The notes: generated from the sequence alone by a model not told the origin. A DNA stretch of 64,000 nt from Undibacterium sp. (GCF_030651495.1 NZ_JAUSFI010000126.1:1-64000); one strand, 5' to 3'; positions 29,607 to 39,252 are shown, numbered from the stretch's first letter. Numbers and translations: made by a program.

Positions 29607-30296
29607 TCACTTTTGTGCCCGCTCATTAGCATCGTTTTCGGCATCGTCAAGCAAGCGGATGACTTCCTCGTCAGAAGTTTGTCCAAAATTTTCATACCAC
29701 GCGCCAACCGCATAAAAAAGATCAGGCACCATTAAGCAAATAATGTCGTCTACATCAGGCCGTAATTTTTCGAGAGAATCAGCTGCAGCGACAGGAACCG
29801 CGACGATCACACGTGCCGGCTTAGCCTTTCGTGCCGCCATCACAGCTACTTTCATCGTAGACCCGGTAGCCAGACCATCATCAACTAAGATAAGCACGCG
29901 TCCTTGTAACTGCGGCGCGTGACGGCCGGTGCGGTACAATTTTTCCCGGCGCTCTAATTCCAGTAATTCTCGTTGCGCTACGGTATCGATCACTTGATCT
30001 GAAATACGATAATAATCAACAACATCGTCTTGCAAATAACGTACGTCACCACTAGCTATCGCCCCCATCGCGAACTCTTCGCTCCCAGGTAGACCGAGCT
30101 TGCGAACCATTAAAATATCGAGAGGTAGCTCAAGTATCTTGGCGATAACAGCGCCAACTGGTACGCCACCGCGCGGCAATGCCAGCACGATCGCCTCCTT
30201 CGATCGTGCATATTCACTCAGGCGATCGGCAAGTAATTCGCCTGCTTGAATGCGATTTTTAAAACGAGTCAGATCAACCATACTCAACGATCCCAT
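29607..30296 (-). CDS. Phosphoribosyltransferase family protein
   Basis: A 229-residue type I phosphoribosyltransferase-fold protein. The PRPP-binding loop VLILVDDGLATGSTM lies at 134-148, with the early PRGGVPVGAV turn at 41-50 and the MVRKLGLPGSEEFAMGAIA segment typical of the ComF-like stand-alone stress group. It probably uses PRPP, but base specificity is unknown. Two starts are possible: the ATG at 30296, or the ATG at 30281 that begins MVDLTRFKNR. It heads the hydrolase / esterase-like / Usp operon, and two FNR-like boxes lie in the upstream region. Confidence 0.85.
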   Translation of the reverse strand: MGSLSMVDLTRFKNRIQAGELLADRLSEYARSKEAIVLALPRGGVPVGAVIAKILELPLDILMVRKLGLPGSEEFAMGAIASGDVRYLQDDVVDYYRISDQVIDTVAQRELLELERREKLYRTGRHAPQLQGRVLILVDDGLATGSTMKVAVMAARKAKPARVIVAVPVAAADSLEKLRPDVDDIICLMVPDLFYAVGAWYENFGQTSDEEVIRLLDDAENDANERAQK

Positions 30297-30376
30297 TTAT
30301 CCAACTACTTGCAAGAAATACCGCAGAAAAAGGCACGTATCCCATTTCAATATACGTGTAGATTGAATAACACGAC

Positions 30377-30390
30377 TTGACAATAATCAA
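30377..30390. promoter_or_regulatory. FNR/FixK-like box 1 upstream of phosphoribosyltransferase operon
   Basis: TTGACAATAATCAA, a 9/10 match to TTGAT-N4-ATCAA. It is 81-94 bases before the 30296 start, a usual distance for an activator site at about -41 of a promoter. Confidence 0.55.
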
Positions 30391-30464
30391 GCCGTAACAT
30401 GTAGCAATAGACATGGCGCTTAAAAAAACTTCACACGAAGGTCAATAAATTAGCTATCAAATTT

Positions 30465-30478
30465 TTGACCAAAATCAA
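30465..30478. promoter_or_regulatory. FNR/FixK-like box 2, between phosphoribosyltransferase and CHAD genes
   Basis: TTGACCAAAATCAA, the same TTGAC-N4-ATCAA form, 113 bases before the CHAD gene start and 169 bases from the phosphoribosyltransferase start. It probably serves the divergent CHAD gene. Confidence 0.5.
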
Positions 30479-30590
30479 CTACCATGAAGTCAATCGGATC
30501 GATAGTGGATGGCTTAAACAATTTGTAGTCTGTCCATTTAAGGGCAATCGACTGAAATGTCAGATGTGACAAGGTCGGCATTTTCCATGA

Positions 30591-31514
30591 ATGCCAAATA
30601 TGGCGGTCGGGATGGAGCAATTGAAACTATCTAAGCGCATGAACATCGAGCAGACATTTCAGGCGATTGTTTTTAATTGTATAGAGCAGATTCAGTCCAA
30701 CGAAGCTGGTATCACCAAAGAATACGATGCCGAAAGCCTACACCAGATGCGGGTAGGCTTGCGCCGTCTGCACTCTGCACTTGATTTGTTCAAAAATATC
30801 CTGCGACTCCCTGATACGCTGCAACAAGAACTAGACTGGCTCACGACGCAACTGAGTACGGCACGCGACTGGGATGTACTGACAACTTCGACCCTGCCTT
30901 CACTTATCGAAACACTTGCCGAGACAGACAACGATAAGAATGAAATGGCCGAACTTTTGCTTACAGCAATGAGTAAGACATACGAGAAGCACAAAACAGC
31001 GGCCGCCGCAGTCCGCTCACAGCGCTACGCATCGTTGATACGCATTCTCACCAACTGGACTCGTCATTGTGGCTGGCGCGACGCCATGTCAATACAGATG
31101 CAGTACTGCTTACAGATTAAGACAACAAAATTCGCCCGCAACGCTATAGCGCTGAGTCAGCATAATTTGCTCAAGCGAGGAAAAAAATTGCGAACAGGGA
31201 GTCCGCAAGCGCGCCACCGAGTCCGCATCGCCGCAAAGAAAATGCGTTATGCCACAGAGTTTTTTTATTCTTTAGGTTCTGTCAAAAGGGTTCAGTCTTT
31301 TTTAACAATATTATCAAGGTTTCAGGATGAACTTGGCCGGCTTAACGACGCTGCAGTAGCCAAACACTTGTTAAAAGAATTGGTGAGCGAGCATGCACAG
31401 CTGGCGAGCAGTATCAACTCCATTCGACAATATCTGACATCTGAAGTGAGCACTGATGATAAAAAAATTCGCCATTTATGGAGGAAAATTGCACTGACAA
31501 AACACCCTTTCTAA
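30591..31514 (+). CDS. CHAD-domain protein
   Basis: A 307-residue, almost wholly helical CHAD protein. The signature LHQMRVGLRRLHSALDLF is near residue 45-65, and the repeated second half HRVRIAAKKMRYATEFF lies near 205-225, giving the two basic four-helix halves. CHAD proteins bind polyphosphate and localise to polyphosphate granules. The CYTH domain often fused in front is absent. Starts at 30591, 30612 and 30639 are all possible; none has a strong RBS. It is divergent from the phosphoribosyltransferase operon, and a FNR-like box lies upstream. Confidence 0.85.
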   Translation: MPNMAVGMEQLKLSKRMNIEQTFQAIVFNCIEQIQSNEAGITKEYDAESLHQMRVGLRRLHSALDLFKNILRLPDTLQQELDWLTTQLSTARDWDVLTTSTLPSLIETLAETDNDKNEMAELLLTAMSKTYEKHKTAAAAVRSQRYASLIRILTNWTRHCGWRDAMSIQMQYCLQIKTTKFARNAIALSQHNLLKRGKKLRTGSPQARHRVRIAAKKMRYATEFFYSLGSVKRVQSFLTILSRFQDELGRLNDAAVAKHLLKELVSEHAQLASSINSIRQYLTSEVSTDDKKIRHLWRKIALTKHPF

Positions 31515-31617
31515 CATGCCCATTCAGAAATAAAAAAGACAGGAGCACTGCATAAGTGCCTGTGAATTGCCGCCAAAGCAATTTTTAGTAGCCAATTTAA
31601 AATTCAAAAGCGTACCC

Positions 31618-31692
31618 TGCCCACCGCGCAATGTCCATGCGGGTTTGCGGGCACATACCGCCACGAGCCGCATGGGCATTGCGCGGTGGGCA
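31618..31692. repeat. Dispersed palindromic repeat, 25-bp arms
   Basis: TGCCCACCGCGCAATGTCCATGCGG-like arm at 31618-31642 pairs with 31668-31692 with one mismatch over 25 bases and a 25-base loop, followed by GGATTTTTTCGCC. It shares its core (CCGCATGG..A.TGCGCGGTGG) with the copies at 15391-15453 and 87-190. It lies in the 356-base gap between the CHAD gene and the hybrid kinase gene, which holds no other recognisable feature. Confidence 0.72.
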
Positions 31693-31870
31693 TGCCACTA
31701 ATTGGATTTTTTCGCCTATATATTCAATTTATATAATCGACGCCATCAATTGTTATTGCAAATACGACAAAAACACGACCAAAGCGCTACCGTCACTAGC
31801 CATCCTCATTGAGCCCTAGTATTATTCAGACCACAACTAAACTTACCCACTAACCACGGAGAGCATCAGC

Positions 31871-34867
31871 ATGGCATCGAGATTTCTCCCGTGGCACTCT
31901 ATCCACGTCAGAATCACTCTGACCACATTGATTCTTTTTTTAGTGTGCCTCTGGTCGCTGTCATATTATGCCAATCTGATGCTGCGTAAAGATTTGCAAA
32001 GTGTATTGAGCGAACAGCAACTTTCAACGGCAAAGCTGGTTGCCGCTGATCTGAACGATGACCTTGAAATCCGCCTCAATGGACTAAAAAAAATCGCCCA
32101 CCTTTCCACGCAGCCGATGCTTAAGGGCTCAGCCGCAATGCAGGCAGTTATAAATAATTTGCCCGTTCTGCAAGATCTATTTAACGGCGGCATCTTTGCC
32201 TGCTATCTTAGTGGCAACACAATTGCCCGATCTAATTTGTCAGTTGAGTTATCCTCAGGGCAGCCCTGCATGGATTATCTGAACCTCGACGCGACCATTG
32301 CCGCATTCAAACAAGGTCCATCGATGACCGGTCAGCCACGTATGACTAAGAATCACGCTGATGCTTTTTTTGAAATTGCCGTACCGATCCGCGATACTCA
32401 AGGCGAGCTCATTGGTGTCCTGGCGGGATTGACCAATTTGAATAAGCCCAGTTTTTTCGACCACATTACAAGGAACCACTACGGTTTGACTGGAGGTTTT
32501 CTGATCATCGCGCCACAATCTAGATTGATTATCGCGGCAACAGATAAAAATCTCGCGATGGAAGTCCTCCCTTCCCCCGGCATAAACACCGACATTGACC
32601 GCTTCATTGCGGGCGATGAAGGCTCAAAAATCATGTTTAACACTCGTGGCGTCGAAATACTAGTATCCGATATACGCATCCCAGCGGCATCTTGGATCTT
32701 GGCTGTCGTACTACCGACCAAAGAAGCGTTTGCTCCGATCGAGCGCATACAGCAACACATGCTGATCCGGACGATATTAATGACACTACTAGCAGGGATC
32801 GTGAGCTGGTGGATACTAAGACGCCAACTTGCTCCCTTGCTTACTACCGTAAAAACACTCGATGACATTACTAGTGGCAAACAGGCCCGGCAAACCTTGC
32901 CCATCACCAGGCAAGACGAAATTGGCCAGCTTATCGGCGCCTTCAATCACTTGTTACAAACACTTGAACAACAAGAAGTCGCATTAAAGAAAAGTGAAAT
33001 TTTTGGCCGCTCTATTTTAGATTCAGTTCCCGCCGAAATTGCTGTACTAAACAGTGATGGGATCATCATGATGGTGAATCAACCTTGGCGAGAATTTGCT
33101 TTAAAAAACAGCATTGACCCAGGTAAACCCGCCCCTAAAACTGAGATTGGCACTAATTATCTGGCGATCTGCAAGGCAAGTATTGGAATAGGCGCGAACG
33201 ATGCGCTGAATGTCTATGAGGGCATTAGGGCTGTATTGGATGGCAGTTTATCGACTTTTACGATGGAATATTCCTGCGATTCGCCAGATCAGGCACAATG
33301 GTTTAGCCTCATCGTTACCCCGCTGGGTCATGATGGCCAAGGTGTCGTGGTGTCACATACCAACATCACCGAACGCAAGAAGATCGAAGAATCGCTGCAA
33401 TTAACCCGCCTTGGTGTCACGGCAGCATCCGAAGCACTACTCTGGATTACGCACGATGCTCGTATCATTGATGTGAATGCCGCGGCCTGCCGTCTGCTCG
33501 GCTATACCAGGGAAGAGTTGCTCCAGATGCGCATCCCAGAAATAAATCCTAGTTCTAACATCACCGCAGAGCAATGGCAGCGAGATTTTGCGCTACTCAG
33601 ACAAGGTGGTTCGATGAAATTTGAATCCGAGTGTCGCGCCAAAGACGGCAGGATGATCCCAGTAGAAGTCGCGGCCAATCATGTTCACTTTGACAATGAA
33701 GAATTCTACTGTGCATTTGTACGTGATTTAACAGATAGAAAACATTACGAAACAGCACTCATGTCCGCCAAGGCGGTAGCCGAAAAAGCTAACAATGCCA
33801 AATCGCGCTTTCTAGCAGCGGCCAGCCACGACTTGCGCCAACCTTTATCGGCGCTCTCGCTGTATGTTGATATGCTTAAACAACGCGTTTCTACAGAGAG
33901 TAAAAACATCGTAGACAACATCGAGCAATGCGTCGCGAGTCTTTCCGAACTACTCACTGATCTTCTCGACATCAGTAAACTGGACGCGGGCGTAGTCGCA
34001 CCTAAACTATCCGATTTTGCGATCGATGATCTACTGACTAAATTGATTTCTGTTTATGCCGCAGAAAGTGCAATGAAAGGTCTTCGCCTCCATTTACGCC
34101 AATCAGGTGTCATGGTACGTTCTGACCATAGATTATTGCATCGAATCATTGGCAATCTCATTTCTAACGCCATTCGTTACACCGAAAAGGGAGGAGTACT
34201 GGTTGCTTGCCGACGCCATGAGGGTAAACATTGGGTCGAAGTGTGGGATACCGGAGTTGGTATTCCAGATGACAAAATCGACATTATCTTTGAAGAATTC
34301 ATGCAACTTGGCGATGATGCACGCAACCGCGGTAGCGGCTTGGGTTTGGCCATCGTGAGCAAGATGGCCGGATTATTAGGTTTGCAGATTCGCATGCGTT
34401 CACGTATAGGATATGGTTCTATGTTCGCCATAGAATTACCTGTTATCCAGACAATAAAAGCAGAACCGATTGCACCAGTCCAGCACGCCACAAGATTTCT
34501 CAAAATTGGCGTCATTGAAGACAATACTCAAGTCCTGCAGGCCCTTGTTCTTACCTTAGAAACTGCGGGGCATGAAGTGATCGCCGCCACGACCACCAAT
34601 CAACTCCTTGAATTTTTGGGCGACCGAACACCGGACCTGATTATTTCAGATTATCGCCTTGCCGAAGGTGTAAACGGTTTCGACGTTATAAGGATCGCAA
34701 GAGGCGCATTTGGCCAGACGCTTCCAGCGATCATAATAACTGGCGACACCGATCCAACACTGATACGCAGTATGCGTGACCGCGACATCACCATTCTTTA
34801 TAAACCCCTGCAGTTTGATACTTTGCAAATAATCATTAATCAAGTCACGAAACAAGGTACCACATGA
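31871..34867 (+). CDS. Hybrid sensor histidine kinase (Cache-HAMP-PAS-PAS-HisKA-HATPase-REC)
   Basis: A 998-residue membrane sensor. A transmembrane helix at about 13-33 and another near 297-318 enclose a roughly 260-residue periplasmic Cache-like ligand domain. HAMP follows (about 318-370), then two PAS domains (about 378-500 and 505-625; the second has WITHDARIIDVNAAACRLLG), a HisKA with phospho-acceptor His653 in AASHDLRQPLSALS, a HATPase with N, G1 (DTGVGI) and G2 (GSGLGLAI) boxes, and a C-terminal receiver with Asp in LIISDYRL. The PQ-type phosphorylation box HDLRQPL is that of large hybrid kinases. RBS GGAGAG. The stop overlaps the next gene by ATGA. The signal is unknown. Confidence 0.92.
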   Translation: MASRFLPWHSIHVRITLTTLILFLVCLWSLSYYANLMLRKDLQSVLSEQQLSTAKLVAADLNDDLEIRLNGLKKIAHLSTQPMLKGSAAMQAVINNLPVLQDLFNGGIFACYLSGNTIARSNLSVELSSGQPCMDYLNLDATIAAFKQGPSMTGQPRMTKNHADAFFEIAVPIRDTQGELIGVLAGLTNLNKPSFFDHITRNHYGLTGGFLIIAPQSRLIIAATDKNLAMEVLPSPGINTDIDRFIAGDEGSKIMFNTRGVEILVSDIRIPAASWILAVVLPTKEAFAPIERIQQHMLIRTILMTLLAGIVSWWILRRQLAPLLTTVKTLDDITSGKQARQTLPITRQDEIGQLIGAFNHLLQTLEQQEVALKKSEIFGRSILDSVPAEIAVLNSDGIIMMVNQPWREFALKNSIDPGKPAPKTEIGTNYLAICKASIGIGANDALNVYEGIRAVLDGSLSTFTMEYSCDSPDQAQWFSLIVTPLGHDGQGVVVSHTNITERKKIEESLQLTRLGVTAASEALLWITHDARIIDVNAAACRLLGYTREELLQMRIPEINPSSNITAEQWQRDFALLRQGGSMKFESECRAKDGRMIPVEVAANHVHFDNEEFYCAFVRDLTDRKHYETALMSAKAVAEKANNAKSRFLAAASHDLRQPLSALSLYVDMLKQRVSTESKNIVDNIEQCVASLSELLTDLLDISKLDAGVVAPKLSDFAIDDLLTKLISVYAAESAMKGLRLHLRQSGVMVRSDHRLLHRIIGNLISNAIRYTEKGGVLVACRRHEGKHWVEVWDTGVGIPDDKIDIIFEEFMQLGDDARNRGSGLGLAIVSKMAGLLGLQIRMRSRIGYGSMFAIELPVIQTIKAEPIAPVQHATRFLKIGVIEDNTQVLQALVLTLETAGHEVIAATTTNQLLEFLGDRTPDLIISDYRLAEGVNGFDVIRIARGAFGQTLPAIIITGDTDPTLIRSMRDRDITILYKPLQFDTLQIIINQVTKQGTT

Positions 34868-35304
34868 CACTTCGCTTATTACTGGCCGATGACCATACAT
34901 TATTCCGTCAAGCGCTACGCATGATTTTGGAGACCGAGCGTGACATCATCATTGTGGCGGAGGCAACTGACGGTTACGGAGTTCTTAACGCAGTCGAACA
35001 GTCCAAACCTGACGTAGTATGCATGGACATCAATATGCCCAAACTCAATGGCGTTGAAGCGACACAGCAACTTCATGCGGTCCATCCAGAAGTAAAAATC
35101 ATTGGTTTATCTTCGCATATTGATCCGTATCTAGTAGCTCAGATGATCCATGCTGGTGCACTTGCTTACGTAGATAAGGCACATGCGGGCATTGAATTAA
35201 TTGCAGCAATAAGGATGGTGAATCAAAATCAGCCCTATCTTAGCCCTGAACTTGGCATCAACAATATTGACGAACTGGCGCTATATATGAATCACACTCC
35301 ATAA
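34864..35304 (+). CDS. Receiver-only response regulator (NarL-type receiver, no HTH)
   Basis: A 146-residue receiver domain with Asp9/Asp10 acidic pocket, phospho-acceptor Asp55 in VVCMDINMP and Lys in AYVDKAHAG. The receiver is most like those of NarL/FixJ regulators, yet the protein stops about 20 residues after the domain, with no LuxR-type helix-turn-helix; no shifted HTH frame was found in the following 300 bases. It may be a phosphate relay or sink for the overlapping hybrid kinase gene, or a truncated regulator. The ATG overlaps the kinase stop (ATGA). Confidence 0.85.
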   Translation: MTLRLLLADDHTLFRQALRMILETERDIIIVAEATDGYGVLNAVEQSKPDVVCMDINMPKLNGVEATQQLHAVHPEVKIIGLSSHIDPYLVAQMIHAGALAYVDKAHAGIELIAAIRMVNQNQPYLSPELGINNIDELALYMNHTP

Positions 35305-35347
35305 CCTCCGATTAAGATCATCAGCTAACTGCTGAGATTGCACCACA

Positions 35348-35501
35348 CTATTGCCGGGCACCCTTATGATTTTTTCGTCCATCATTTTTATGTCTTTCGA
35401 CTACCTCGTTTTGTTCTGATTTCTGTTTCTGCTGATTGACCAACTCTGCAGAAAACGGCTTGGCATGTTTTCTGAGTCCGGTCTTTGGTTGACTGAGGCA
35501 T
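35348..35501 (-). pseudogene. Possible frameshifted small hydrophilic ORF
   Basis: An ATG at 35501 with GAGGTA just upstream starts MPQSTKDRTQK. After a run of four A (35468-35471 on the plus strand, TTTT) the original frame becomes Cys-rich, whereas the next frame continues HAKPFSAELVNQQKQKSEQ and ends at 35348 after a Lys/Arg/Asn-rich stretch. Removing one A would give a single hydrophilic protein of about 50 residues. It could be a real frameshift, slippage at the A run, or chance. The family is unknown. Confidence 0.3.
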
Positions 35502-35628
35502 GACTACCTCAAGTAAATATCTGATGACTGGTTTAGCACAACATCACTTTAATTGACGCCATTTTTATCAATTGCAGTGATTAATAATGCCCGCCTCCCA
35601 AAAAAAACGTTCATCAGAAATGCCTAGA

Positions 35629-35644
35629 TAACTAAAAATAGGTA
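35629..35644. promoter_or_regulatory. NarL-like 7-2-7 inverted heptamers upstream of the CheB-CheR-kinase gene
   Basis: TAACTAA-AA-ATAGGTA is an imperfect pair of inverted heptamers in the 7-2-7 arrangement bound by NarL-type regulators, 264 bases before the gene. It is followed by sequence matching the site at 39944. It is weaker than the two downstream sites. Confidence 0.35.
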
Positions 35645-35907
35645 CTCAATTTCAAGTAGACCCATGTTGCCAGTCAGCGTAGTCAGACCATTACTACATA
35701 AATTTTAGTAGTTTCATTACTAGATTTTGTGTAAATTGACTCGAACGACGCACTTTTTATGTGGAAAAAATGGTGATTACGCATAAAACTGCCCCAAACC
35801 ATTAATGAAACAGCTACACTTTTAAAAAATTTGCGGCATCAATTTCATATGATTGATGTGGCGTAAATAAATTTGCAGTGTCACCCACATCGCACGTCTT
35901 CTGATGC

Positions 35908-38900
35908 ATGTGGAAAGACATCAAATATGGAGAATTTACATTGTCGATTAGGCCCGTTTCCAAGCGCAGTACTAAGAGTGTGACAAACATAAACACCAGC
36001 ATCTTAGAGAGCGTGAATGGGACCCCTTGTATTGCTGGCATTGGCGCCTCCGCAGGGGGATATAAGGCGATTCGCAATTTTTTTCAGGCAATGCCTGCTG
36101 ACAGTGGCGTGGCGTTCGTGATTATTCAGCATTTAGACCCAACACATACCAGTCTGTCGGCAGAACTATTCGCGAAATGCACCGCGATGCTAGTAAACGA
36201 AGCCACCGATGGTGTGTTGATCGAAGCGAACCATGTATATACCTTGCCCTCAGACAAAGACATCACGGTGCAAGATGGTCACTTGCGTCTGACACCACGC
36301 CTCGACCATAAACATTTACGTCTGCCAATAGATCGGTTCTTCAACTCACTCGGAGAAGATTGTGGCACGCGTGCCATCGGCATTGTTCTTTCTGGCAGTG
36401 GCACTGACGGTGCGCTTGGTTTGAAAACCATCGCTGCACATGAGGGTATTGTTTTGGTTCAAGAACCCTCAACAGCCGAATTTGATGGTATGCCACGCAG
36501 CGCGATTGCGACGGGTATCGCCAATTATGTATTACCGGTTGAGCAGATGCCACAAGTGATCTCTGACTATGCTCACCATCCATACGTTGTAGGCAATCTC
36601 AAGGTGATAGAAGAAAAAGATAATCCGGATGCAATACAACAACTCATTAAAATTATTCAAGCTCGACGCGGTTATGATTTCACTGGTTACAAACGCAACA
36701 CATTTTTGCGACGTATTCAGCGGCGCATGGGTTTACACGGAATTTTACAACAATCAAAATATATCAAGTTGCTAGAAAAAGATGAAAATGAAGTCAATGC
36801 GCTGTTCCGCGATCTACTGATAGGCGTCACCGAGTTTTTCCGAGATGCTGATGCCTGGAAAACCTTGAACAAGGATGTGATATCAACCATAGTGAGCGCC
36901 AAGCCCCGCGATGAACCTATCCGCGTCTGGATTCCAGGTTGTTCTACCGGTGAAGAGGCCTATACCATGTCGATGGTAATCCTCGACCGGCTGCGTTTGG
37001 CTAAAAAAAATTGCCCAGTACAAATTTTTGCCACTGACACCAACAATGAGGCGCTTGAAATCGGACGCATAGGCCGCTATCCAGCTGGTATTACCTCCCG
37101 CATCTCGCCAGCGCGTTTACGACGCTATTTTATCGCGGGACCAGATCATGAGCATTTTGTCGTGAGTGATGAATTGCGTTCGACCGTTGTTTTTGGTATC
37201 CAGAATCTGTTTGCCGACCCGCCATTTGGACGAGTTGATCTGATCAGTTGCCGCAACGTTTTGATCTATCTTGAATCTGAGCTGCAGAAGCGCGTACTCA
37301 ACATTTTTCATTTCGCTCTACGTCGGGAGGGTTACCTTTTCCTCGGCAGCGCCGAATCGAATGGTGGTCGTGACGACTTGTTTAAACCGCTCTCAAAAAG
37401 ATGGCGAATCTTCCAACGGGAAGGTAAGACAAGAGCAAACATGCTGACTTTGCCATCCTCAATCAGTGATTCAAAGGCTGGCGGCATTGCGGGCCTCATC
37501 ACACCAATACGTATTGCACCGCCATTAAGCCAAGTGGCCAGTATCGCCCATAAATTGGTGATAGAACGTTTTGCGCCAGCTACAGTATTAATTAATAGCA
37601 ATAACGAAGCGTTGTATTTTTGCGGGGATACCGATGATTTTCTGATTCGCCCTCGCGGGGCACCGACCCAGGATTTATTGGTAATGGTACGCGAAGGTTT
37701 GCGTTCAAAACTGCGGACGGCGCTCCAAGACGCTGCAAATACCCTTCTCACGGTCAATATCAATGGTGTCAGAATGAAGCGTGGCAACGCTTTTGAACCT
37801 GTGCAAATCACGGTAACACCAAGCCCTGGTGGCGAATTGGGGCAACTCTTCCTGGTAGTGTTTCGACATGACGTACAGCCATCTTTAATCCCTATTGACA
37901 CGAATACCGAAGGTGCTCTGGTACGCCATTTGGAAGAAGAATTACAAGCAACGCGCGATGACTTATTCTATACGATTGAGCGCTTCGAATCGGTGACGGA
38001 TAATCTTAAAAATTCCAATGAAGAAGTTGTTACAACCAACGAAGAGTTGCGCTCCCTCAACGAAGAGCTAGAGAGTTCCAAAGAAGAGCTACAGTCACTC
38101 AATGAAGAGTTAAGCACCGTTAACCAGCAACTCGAAATAAAATTGCATGAATTAGAGATCTCAAATAGCGATTTGCACAATTTACTGATCAGCAGTGACA
38201 TTGCGACGATCTGTCTCGATCAATCACTACGTATCAAGTGGTTTGCACCAGCAGCTCAAAAACAGTTTCGTTTTATCGCCAGCGACATAGGTCGGCCGAT
38301 CAATGATCTCTTATCGGCGATCCAAGACAGCGAATTGATTGTTGCAGCGCATGCGGTGATCGCCAAACAATCCGTCATTGATCATGAGTTTCAAGTGAGT
38401 GATGGCCGCTGGTTTATGCGCAGAATTCTTCCTTATAAAACGGAAAGCGCACAAAACGACGGCATCATCGTTACCTACACTGACATTACAAATATGCATC
38501 TGGCGATAGAGGCAAGCAACACATCTCGCAGAGATTTGAACGAAACAATTGAAAGAACCGACAAAGTCAAAGCCCTTTCTGTGGCACTGGCAATGGCAGA
38601 AGAGCGCGAAAGAAGAGCATTGGCTAAATATCTGCATGATGACCTCGGACAGATAATGGCGGTGATTGCACTGAAGTCGGTCTCAATTAAAAAACAACGA
38701 ATGTCCGCATCACTTCGACTCGCGATAGATGACTGCGCTGCGATCGTCGATCAGGCCAACAACAAGTTGCGTGAGATGGCGCTTCAATTGAATCCTCCTA
38801 TGCTCGACCAATTGGGGTTAGTGACGGCGCTGGAATGGATGGCAGATGAAGTGCATCGAGTTTATAACCTGGATGTCTGCATCGAAGATGACGGTACGCC

Positions 38901-39252
38901 CAAACCAATGGCACCGGCAGTTAGTGCAACCGTATTTCGCGCTGTCCGAGAATTACTGACCAATGTCTCCAAACATGCGCACGTAGAAAAAGCCACCATC
39001 ACTACAGCGCGGGAAAGTAACAACACGTTGGTCATCAGCGTCAGCGATGCGGGGGCCGGTTTTAATCAAGAAAGTATAACAAGCGATTCCGAATCACTAG
39101 GTTTAGTGAGCCTGCGTGAACGGATAAACTTACTCGGTGGTGAAGTGAAAATATTCAGCACCCCTGGCAAAGGCACTGCGGTGATCCTCAAAGTACCTTT
39201 GCTAATGCCCGCTAAGACAGCAAAAAAAACCAACCAAGAGAAAACTATATGA
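35908..39252 (+). CDS. CheB-CheR-PAS-histidine kinase fusion protein
   Basis: An 1114-residue cytoplasmic multi-domain signalling protein. It has a CheB methylesterase-like domain (about 40-225; GIGASAGG with Ser48), a CheR methyltransferase-like domain (about 235-500; VWIPGCSTGEEAYTMS), then a region with a long Glu-rich coiled coil at about 670-755, a PAS domain (about 755-870), and a NarX-type kinase: HisKA_3 with RRALAKYLHDDLGQ (His910) and a C-terminal HATPase (NVSKHA, DAGAGF). The start at 35908 lacks an RBS; a TTG at 35941 follows GGAG and may be the real start. The stop overlaps a NarL-type regulator (ATGA), its likely partner. Confidence 0.9.
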   Translation: MWKDIKYGEFTLSIRPVSKRSTKSVTNINTSILESVNGTPCIAGIGASAGGYKAIRNFFQAMPADSGVAFVIIQHLDPTHTSLSAELFAKCTAMLVNEATDGVLIEANHVYTLPSDKDITVQDGHLRLTPRLDHKHLRLPIDRFFNSLGEDCGTRAIGIVLSGSGTDGALGLKTIAAHEGIVLVQEPSTAEFDGMPRSAIATGIANYVLPVEQMPQVISDYAHHPYVVGNLKVIEEKDNPDAIQQLIKIIQARRGYDFTGYKRNTFLRRIQRRMGLHGILQQSKYIKLLEKDENEVNALFRDLLIGVTEFFRDADAWKTLNKDVISTIVSAKPRDEPIRVWIPGCSTGEEAYTMSMVILDRLRLAKKNCPVQIFATDTNNEALEIGRIGRYPAGITSRISPARLRRYFIAGPDHEHFVVSDELRSTVVFGIQNLFADPPFGRVDLISCRNVLIYLESELQKRVLNIFHFALRREGYLFLGSAESNGGRDDLFKPLSKRWRIFQREGKTRANMLTLPSSISDSKAGGIAGLITPIRIAPPLSQVASIAHKLVIERFAPATVLINSNNEALYFCGDTDDFLIRPRGAPTQDLLVMVREGLRSKLRTALQDAANTLLTVNINGVRMKRGNAFEPVQITVTPSPGGELGQLFLVVFRHDVQPSLIPIDTNTEGALVRHLEEELQATRDDLFYTIERFESVTDNLKNSNEEVVTTNEELRSLNEELESSKEELQSLNEELSTVNQQLEIKLHELEISNSDLHNLLISSDIATICLDQSLRIKWFAPAAQKQFRFIASDIGRPINDLLSAIQDSELIVAAHAVIAKQSVIDHEFQVSDGRWFMRRILPYKTESAQNDGIIVTYTDITNMHLAIEASNTSRRDLNETIERTDKVKALSVALAMAEERERRALAKYLHDDLGQIMAVIALKSVSIKKQRMSASLRLAIDDCAAIVDQANNKLREMALQLNPPMLDQLGLVTALEWMADEVHRVYNLDVCIEDDGTPKPMAPAVSATVFRAVRELLTNVSKHAHVEKATITTARESNNTLVISVSDAGAGFNQESITSDSESLGLVSLRERINLLGGEVKIFSTPGKGTAVILKVPLLMPAKTAKKTNQEKTI

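Larger units (their letters stand above)
35305..35907. other. 603-base intergenic region before the CheB-CheR-kinase gene
   Basis: The region contains a possible frameshifted small ORF on the minus strand (35348-35501) and a NarL-like inverted pair at 35629-35644 followed by GGTACTCAATTTCA, closely resembling the stretch at 39956-39969. No other gene is supported. Confidence 0.4.
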
